Shown one piece after another: positions 7,363 through 10,917 of a stretch of DNA of 10,917 nucleotides. The stretch lies in contig JAKAQR010000068.1 of NCBI GenBank assembly GCA_021819725.1, forward strand, positions 1 to 10,917. The letters run 5' to 3'. The notes beneath the pieces are model-generated. The model did not search any database, had not been told where the DNA came from, and saw only the letters and a program-made list of their open reading frames with translations. Source of the DNA: Actinomycetes bacterium. GTDB taxonomy: Bacteria > Actinomycetota > Acidimicrobiia > Acidimicrobiales > Acidimicrobiaceae. Made by a program: the position numbers and the translations under genes. The first letter of the stretch is position 1; each line of letters begins with the position of its first letter.

Positions 7363-7639
7363 TGTCACGAGCAAGACCGGCTGGATCTTTGATCCGGCTC
7401 CGCTCCAAAATACATACACACTCAATGCACCTCTCCTGTCTTCGCTCTCCAGCCGCCTTTGCGTGTTCTGCCCTATCCACAGGAACAGAACTAGGGCGAG
7501 TCGATGGTTGTTTACCTCCCACGTCCAACTTTCGTTGTCGTGGTATGCTTGGAGCCCTGCCGTGAGCGGTAGCTCCGTTTTCAACACACGTATCTCGGAC
7601 ACCGTTGCCGGTGGTCCCCAAAGGGACGATACGTGCTCC
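7363..7639. other. Region between the DHOD-like gene and the tnpB core, probable transposon tail
   Basis: No plus-strand gene is recognisable. On the minus strand the tnpB frame stays open without conserved motifs, as expected for the variable C-terminal tail of TnpB. Beyond that would lie the right end, which overlaps the guide-RNA region in intact elements. I could not identify a right-end sequence. The hairpin at 7380-7398 is the only structure noticed. Confidence 0.4.
7380..7398. terminator. Hairpin just after the PFOR operon, possible terminator or IS end structure
   Basis: GCTGGATC (7380-7387), TTT loop, GATCCGGC (7391-7398) forms an eight-pair stem with one G-T pair, 17 bases after the stop of the DHOD-like gene. 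No T-run follows on the plus strand, so it is not a textbook intrinsic terminator. It could equally be a leftover right-end or guide-RNA scaffold hairpin of the minus-strand tnpB remnant. Confidence 0.35.
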
Positions 7640-8125
7640 AACTCGGCTTTGCATTCGGCGTAGGAACCTCTCATCAAGGATCTTCTTCACTTCCGTATAG
7701 GGAGTGAACCGGCTGATCTGGCGATCTTTGATCCTTGATTTGATGTTCATGGCGGCTACGTGATCCACATCGCCCTGCCAGTTGCACTCCCAATAGGGAT
7801 TGCGACAGTGAAACACATCCCCGTGTCGGTTGTCACGATGGACATACCCACACGTTGGATCAGGACATGTTTGGCTGGTGTAGGCCGCGTTGACCGTTTG
7901 GATGCCGGAACCTCCGACATAGAGATATGCTGCAAAGTTGTGTACGGACCACTTCAAAAGCGTCTTCGGACCCAGTTGCTAGCCGGTTGACCAATCGGGT
8001 GTGATTCCTACACAAATGCCACCAACCACTGTAGTAGCCAGAGGGACATTGGGCACAGGTTTGGGGACCATCTCAACGTTCGTGGCTAGGGTTGTTCTTC
8101 CGCCTCGCCGCCGCCCTTTAGGTAG
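7640..8125 (-). pseudogene. tnpB: IS200/IS605-family TnpB remnant, catalytic core destroyed
   Basis: Read on the minus strand. From 8029 to 7982 the frame gives VVGGICVGITPDWSTG, which aligns with the RuvC-I region of TnpB (usual form G-I/V-D-x-G-I) but with the catalytic Asp replaced. A TAG stop follows at 7981-7979. The same frame continues QLGPKTLLKWSVHNF, then VNAAYTSQTC, the zinc ribbon (CPDPTC, then FHC and WEC) and DHVAAMNI with the RuvC-III Asp, then RFTPYTEVKKIL. About a hundred residues between the RuvC-I segment and KWSVHNF, including the RuvC-II Glu, are missing. The open frame continues past 7640 into the opposite strand of the upstream gene, but only as low-complexity tail. TnpB is an RNA-guided DNA nuclease encoded by these transposons; this copy cannot be active. 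The N-terminal half was not found. No tnpA is present. Confidence 0.85.
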
Positions 8126-8241
8126 TCACAGTTCTCTCCTTGGGTCAGACAACCAGCGAAGCTATGCCCAAGAACGACTCGAAACGGTGAGAAGATCCCC
8201 CAGAGCGGCACCGACTCACCCCTGGTGGCCCATCTCAACGT
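8038..8241 (-). repeat. Imperfect direct repeat, two copies of an ACGTTGAGATGG-led segment
   Basis: On the minus strand, ACGTTGAGATGG occurs at 8241-8230 and again at 8079-8068. In both copies it is followed after the same distance by CTCTGG (ending at 8200 and 8038), with scattered matches between. By eye about 26 of 42 bases agree. The second copy lies inside the tnpB remnant, the first just upstream of it. This may be an old partial duplication of transposon sequence or a coincidence around a 12-base match. Confidence 0.4.
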
Positions 8242-8409
8242 CTCGAGAACCCGATCCTGCCTTCAGTGGGTCCCCTCGGGCACCACTGCGGCCCGAAAGA
8301 TCAAAGGTCAGCCTCTCTTGTTTCAAGGCTAGGCTAATGGTTGTACATGCAAATATCGCCCCCATCGCGGGCGCAGCGCGCCCGCATGCGCGAGGCGATA
8401 GCAAGGTGA
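8126..8409. other. Non-coding stretch upstream of the aldo/keto reductase
   Basis: No protein family is recognised on either strand. The minus strand has an open run of about 59 codons from roughly 8264 to 8088 with no motif I know. The stretch holds one copy of the direct repeat (8230-8241) and the nested hairpin at 8354-8400. Together with the tnpB remnant it looks like transposon debris now serving as the upstream region of the next gene. Confidence 0.4.
8354..8400. repeat. Nested inverted repeat (hairpin) next to the aldo/keto reductase start
   Basis: An outer pair, TATCGCC (8354-8360) and GGCGATA (8394-8400), encloses a perfect GC-rich inner stem, GCGGGCGC (8367-8374), loop AGC, GCGCCCGC (8378-8385). 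The structure ends nine bases before the ATG at 8410 and touches its ribosome binding site. It could be a subterminal hairpin of an IS200/IS605-type end, since it lies on the 5' side of the tnpB remnant. It could also be an mRNA leader structure affecting translation of the reductase. The sequence does not decide between these. Confidence 0.6.
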
Positions 8410-9279
8410 ATGAGTGAGGTAACGATGACGGACTACGTTGGTGGAGTGTTTTCGATTGGTGGGTCGCTGCCGGTCGGCAGACTTGGTTATGGCGCGATGC
8501 AGATCACGGGGCCAGGGATTTGGGGACCACCGCGAGACCGTGAGGCTGCCAAGGCGGTACTTCGCAGAGCTGTCGAACTTGGCGTGACTTTGATCGACAC
8601 GGCGGACTCTTATGGACCGTACGTGAGTGAAGAGCTCATCAGGGAGGCGTTGCACCCTTATCCTCAGGGTTTGGTTATCGCCACCAAGGCAGGCCTTGTT
8701 CGGACCGGTCCAGGTGTCTGGGTTCCGGTTGGTCGCCCAGCTTATCTGCGACAGGAGGCAGAGATGAGTCTGCGAAGGCTCGGAGTTGAGCGCCTCGACC
8801 TCTTCCAGTTGCATCGTGTGGATCCTGAGGTGCCATTGGCCGAGCAGCTAGGTGTGCTTGCGGAACTTCAGTCCGAAGGGAAGGCCGACCGGATTGGTTT
8901 GTCAGAGGTGAGCGTCGAGTTGCTTCGCGAGGCACAGAGTTATGCCACCATTGACACTGTTCAAAATCTCTACAATGTTGGCAACCGTCAGTCGGAGTCG
9001 GTTCTGCAGTTTTGCGAGTCGGCTGGTATTGGGTTCATCCCGTGGTTCCCAATTCAGACGGGGGAGCTGGCCCAGGGCAAAGGTGTTCTTGGTGAGGTGG
9101 CTCGTGAAGTTGGTGCCACTCCGGCACAAGTAGCGCTCGCGTGGCTTCTTGCCAAGTCGCCTGTCATGCTTCCAATCCCGGGCACATCCAGCGTGGCCCA
9201 TGTCGAGGAGAATGTCGCCGCCGCGAAGATCACCCTTACGGCCGATCAGATGGCTCGGCTCGACGCGTTGGCATCATAA
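8410..9279 (+). CDS. Aldo/keto reductase family protein
   Basis: The 289-residue protein is a complete aldo/keto reductase TIM barrel, an NAD(P)H-dependent cytosolic enzyme reducing aldehydes or ketones. The catalytic tetrad is visible: D63 and Y68 in DTADSYG, K93 in IATKAG, and H135 in LFQLHRVD. Cofactor-binding features follow near the C-terminus ([14 protein letters not shown]). [15 protein letters not shown] near residue 25 is typical of the YajO/Tas-like actinobacterial group. The substrate cannot be told from sequence. Two starts are possible: ATG at 8410, with AAGG five to eight bases upstream, and ATG at 8425, with GAGG seven bases upstream. Either leaves all conserved regions intact. 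The stop lies six bases from the stop of the convergent MFS gene. A GC-rich hairpin immediately upstream may influence translation. Confidence 0.93.
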   Translation: MSEVTMTDYVGGVFSIGGSLPVGRLGYGAMQITGPGIWGPPRDREAAKAVLRRAVELGVTLIDTADSYGPYVSEELIREALHPYPQGLVIATKAGLVRTGPGVWVPVGRPAYLRQEAEMSLRRLGVERLDLFQLHRVDPEVPLAEQLGVLAELQSEGKADRIGLSEVSVELLREAQSYATIDTVQNLYNVGNRQSESVLQFCESAGIGFIPWFPIQTGELAQGKGVLGEVAREVGATPAQVALAWLLAKSPVMLPIPGTSSVAHVEENVAAAKITLTADQMARLDALAS

Positions 9280-9285
9280 GGGGAG

Positions 9286-10512
9286 CTACGTCGCCGCTCG
9301 CCGGGTGAGGACTCGATCCCCGAGGACGACTGCTGCGGCGGCCATGGCACAGGTGGTAGCCGCCAGCGCCCATCCCGCGGAGTAGTCGAAGTGGTTGATG
9401 CACAACCCGATGATCGTTGGGCCAAGCATGCCTCCGAGTCGCCCCCCTAGCTGGGTCATGCCGGTCGCTCGTGCGGGTGTTGCTCGGTGTCTTTCAATGA
9501 CGGCGAAGTTGAAGAGGCCGTTCCATCCCCAGCCGACGCCGAGCGCGATGACCGCCCCCGGGATGATGAGCTGGCTCAGTTTGAGGTGCTGGCCGACCGC
9601 GAGTGTCGCATAGCCAAGGGCTCCGACGAGCATCATGACGGCGATGACTGAGAAGTGTGATGAAGCTCGACGATCTGCGAGAAAGCCGCTGACAATGCGC
9701 ACGATGACGGTCGCCGCGCCAGCGAGGGCCGCGATCAGACCAGCTGAGCCCTTCGCGATGCCGGCATGTACGGTGCCCGAGACCAGAAATGCGGCCATCC
9801 CCGAGGCACTGAAGACCCCGAGGCCGATGGCGATGGCGAGGAGGACGATAGGGGCCTTGTCGATTTTGGGCACGAGGCTGGTGCGACGCTGCGTGGCAGG
9901 TGCGCGCGGCTGCGTCGGCTTTGGGACCAATACAGCGGTGATGATCGAGAGGGCGGCGGCCATGCCGAAGGCCCAGCGCCAGCCGACAGTCAGGGCGAGC
10001 GCCGGTACCGCGAGTCCTCCGAGCAGTGATGCGAAGGGTACGGCAGCCTGCTTGATACCGAAGGTCGCTCCTTGGCGGCTCGGCTTGCCTCTCCGTGCGA
10101 GGAACAGGTTCGAAGCCGTGGCGGTGCCGGCGCTGACCATGCCGCACGGGAAGAGGAGGACGGTTACTACCCACCACGACGATGATAGGAGTGCGATGCC
10201 AACGAGCAAGAGAGCACCAATCACAGGGGTCAGCTTGAGCACCCTCACCCCGCCCACACGTTCGGCCACCCGTCCGGAAGGGACTGCCCAACAGGCGGCC
10301 CCGAGATAATAACTCGTGACCGCCAGGCCGAGTTCTTGTGTCGTGATCGGGAACGACTGGCGCATCTCGACCGCGAGCGTTCCTACCAAGAACGCTGGAA
10401 TTGAAGCCATACTGGTCGCCAATACCGCCACGATAAGGTCGCGAGTAAGAAGGTCTCGACCTATGAGCTGTTGCAGTTTCGCCAGCGTTGACCTAAACGA
10501 AGGTTCGTTCAC
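9286..10512 (-). CDS. Major facilitator superfamily transporter
   Basis: The 408-residue protein is strongly hydrophobic, with a pattern consistent with twelve membrane helices in two halves. The loop between helices 2 and 3 carries GRVAERVGGVRVLK (80-93), a form of MFS motif A, and the matching loop of the second half carries SGFLADRRA. Such proteins move small solutes across the cytoplasmic membrane by proton-coupled antiport or symport. The sequence does not reveal the substrate; an efflux pump or organic-acid carrier are both plausible. It starts at a GTG whose bases overlap the stop of the upstream DUF962 gene (GTGA, 10512-10509), so the two are probably cotranslated. The ribosome binding site is weak (AGGCG), in keeping with coupling. 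A later start is possible but would remove part of the cytoplasmic N-terminus only. Confidence 0.88.
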   Translation of the reverse strand: MNEPSFRSTLAKLQQLIGRDLLTRDLIVAVLATSMASIPAFLVGTLAVEMRQSFPITTQELGLAVTSYYLGAACWAVPSGRVAERVGGVRVLKLTPVIGALLLVGIALLSSSWWVVTVLLFPCGMVSAGTATASNLFLARRGKPSRQGATFGIKQAAVPFASLLGGLAVPALALTVGWRWAFGMAAALSIITAVLVPKPTQPRAPATQRRTSLVPKIDKAPIVLLAIAIGLGVFSASGMAAFLVSGTVHAGIAKGSAGLIAALAGAATVIVRIVSGFLADRRASSHFSVIAVMMLVGALGYATLAVGQHLKLSQLIIPGAVIALGVGWGWNGLFNFAVIERHRATPARATGMTQLGGRLGGMLGPTIIGLCINHFDYSAGWALAATTCAMAAAAVVLGDRVLTRRAAT

Positions 10513-10826
10513 TCGCCTGCGTGAAGATCGGAGAGGGCGCGTTTGAGGTGTGGGCAGAGGCGACCGGTTGCCGCAAGCGACAACATTCGATAGTCAGCGA
10601 GGAGCGAAGCGGCTGGGTGTGAGAAGGTCTCAGGCCGGTTGTGTTCGAAGACCAGGTGAGCAAACCAGGCTGGCAGGTAGCCGGCGAGAGCGACAAACCA
10701 AAGGTCTCGCGGGCGAGATGCTCGTAACAGCGCGCCAAGTGCCAGTGTGGATCCGAGGTAGTGCAGGGTGCGAGTGGTACGCAAGGAGTGCGCCCGAAGG
10801 TATCGCAACCAGAATTCGTCACTCAT
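10509..10826 (-). CDS. DUF962 / Mpo1-like small membrane protein
   Basis: This 105-residue protein matches the Mpo1-like (formerly DUF962) family: a LHYLGSTLALG block (21-31), then GYLPAWFAHLVFEHNRPETF (49-68), FSHP, and a DYRML ending. Histidines at 22, 57, 62 and 70 are conserved in this family. In yeast, Mpo1 is an iron-dependent dioxygenase in alpha-oxidation of 2-hydroxy fatty acids. Whether bacterial relatives do this is not established. Two hydrophobic segments suggest a membrane location. The ATG at 10826 is the only start between the upstream in-frame TAG and the conserved region. A GGGAGG directly abuts it, too close for normal initiation, and a promoter-like -10 lies only six bases upstream, so leaderless translation is possible. 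It overlaps the MFS gene by four bases. Confidence 0.85.
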   Translation of the reverse strand: MSDEFWLRYLRAHSLRTTRTLHYLGSTLALGALLRASRPRDLWFVALAGYLPAWFAHLVFEHNRPETFSHPAASLLADYRMLSLAATGRLCPHLKRALSDLHAGE

Positions 10827-10832
10827 CCTCCC

Positions 10833-10861
10833 ACTCTAGTGTCGAACGACCTTAGGTTCAA
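10833..10861 (-). promoter_or_regulatory. Candidate promoter for the DUF962-MFS unit, possibly leaderless
   Basis: On the minus strand, TTGAAC (10861-10856), a 17-base spacer and TAGAGT (10838-10833) resemble -35 and -10 boxes, four of six matches each. The -10 ends six bases before the ATG at 10826, which would put the transcript start at or beside the start codon. Leaderless transcripts with this geometry are common in actinobacteria. A short palindrome, TCATCTGATGA (10894-10904), lies further upstream and could be an operator. Confidence 0.4.
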
Positions 10862-10917
10862 GATGGAGCTTCGCTGTCATCTGTCGAGCGCCATCATCTG
10901 ATGAGGGGTTAGCTGGC

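Noticed and set aside
8001..8417. Plus-strand open frame of 138 codons
   Set aside because: It is antisense to the tnpB remnant and its upstream debris, is rich in Pro, Arg and Ser as expected for a shadow frame, and has no recognisable motif.
9494..10291. Minus-strand 265-codon frame inside the MFS gene
   Set aside because: It is an arginine- and histidine-rich out-of-frame shadow of the transporter with no membrane segments or family motifs.
1..10917. CRISPR array, tRNA, rRNA or riboswitch
   Set aside because: No regularly spaced repeats with unique spacers, and no tRNA, rRNA or known aptamer cores were recognised by eye; a covariance-model search was not possible here.

Overview
The window looks like an accessory stretch of a fairly GC-rich bacterial chromosome. 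Codon use, the possibly leaderless promoter at the right end and the gene families suggest an actinobacterium, perhaps an acidimicrobial-type lineage. That placement is inference; no rRNA or other taxonomic marker is present.

Layout. Positions 1 to about 127 (minus strand) hold the start of a group II intron reverse transcriptase that runs off the left edge and has been cut by an IS21-family element. The IS21 debris, about 127-815, keeps TTTCGGACACC-type terminal repeats and a broken istA (two +1 frameshifts, then truncation). Positions about 815-1157 contain no recognisable gene, only a possible promoter. Positions 1158-7362 are the core of the window: three plus-strand genes coupled by 1-base and 4-base overlaps. 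They encode a GltD-like FAD/NAD(P) oxidoreductase with a C-terminal ferredoxin domain, a full-length single-chain pyruvate:ferredoxin oxidoreductase (NifJ/Por type), and a cysteine-free protein of the dihydroorotate dehydrogenase superfamily. Positions about 7640-8125 hold a decayed minus-strand tnpB whose RuvC nuclease centre is destroyed. Positions 8130-8409 contain repeat and hairpin structure but no recognised gene. Positions 8410-9279 are an aldo/keto reductase. Tail to tail with it, on the minus strand, lies a two-gene unit: a DUF962/Mpo1-like small membrane protein (10826-10509) and an MFS transporter (10512-9286).

How the genes may work together. PFOR oxidises pyruvate and CoA to acetyl-CoA and CO2, passing electrons to ferredoxin. 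The upstream flavoprotein has both NAD(P)/FAD folds and extra iron-sulfur clusters, so it is a good candidate for moving those electrons to or from NAD(P). The role of the DHOD-like protein is not evident, because it lacks the usual catalytic cysteine loop. Mobile-element wreckage on both sides of the operon fits a recombining or horizontally acquired segment. No CRISPR array, tRNA or rRNA was seen.
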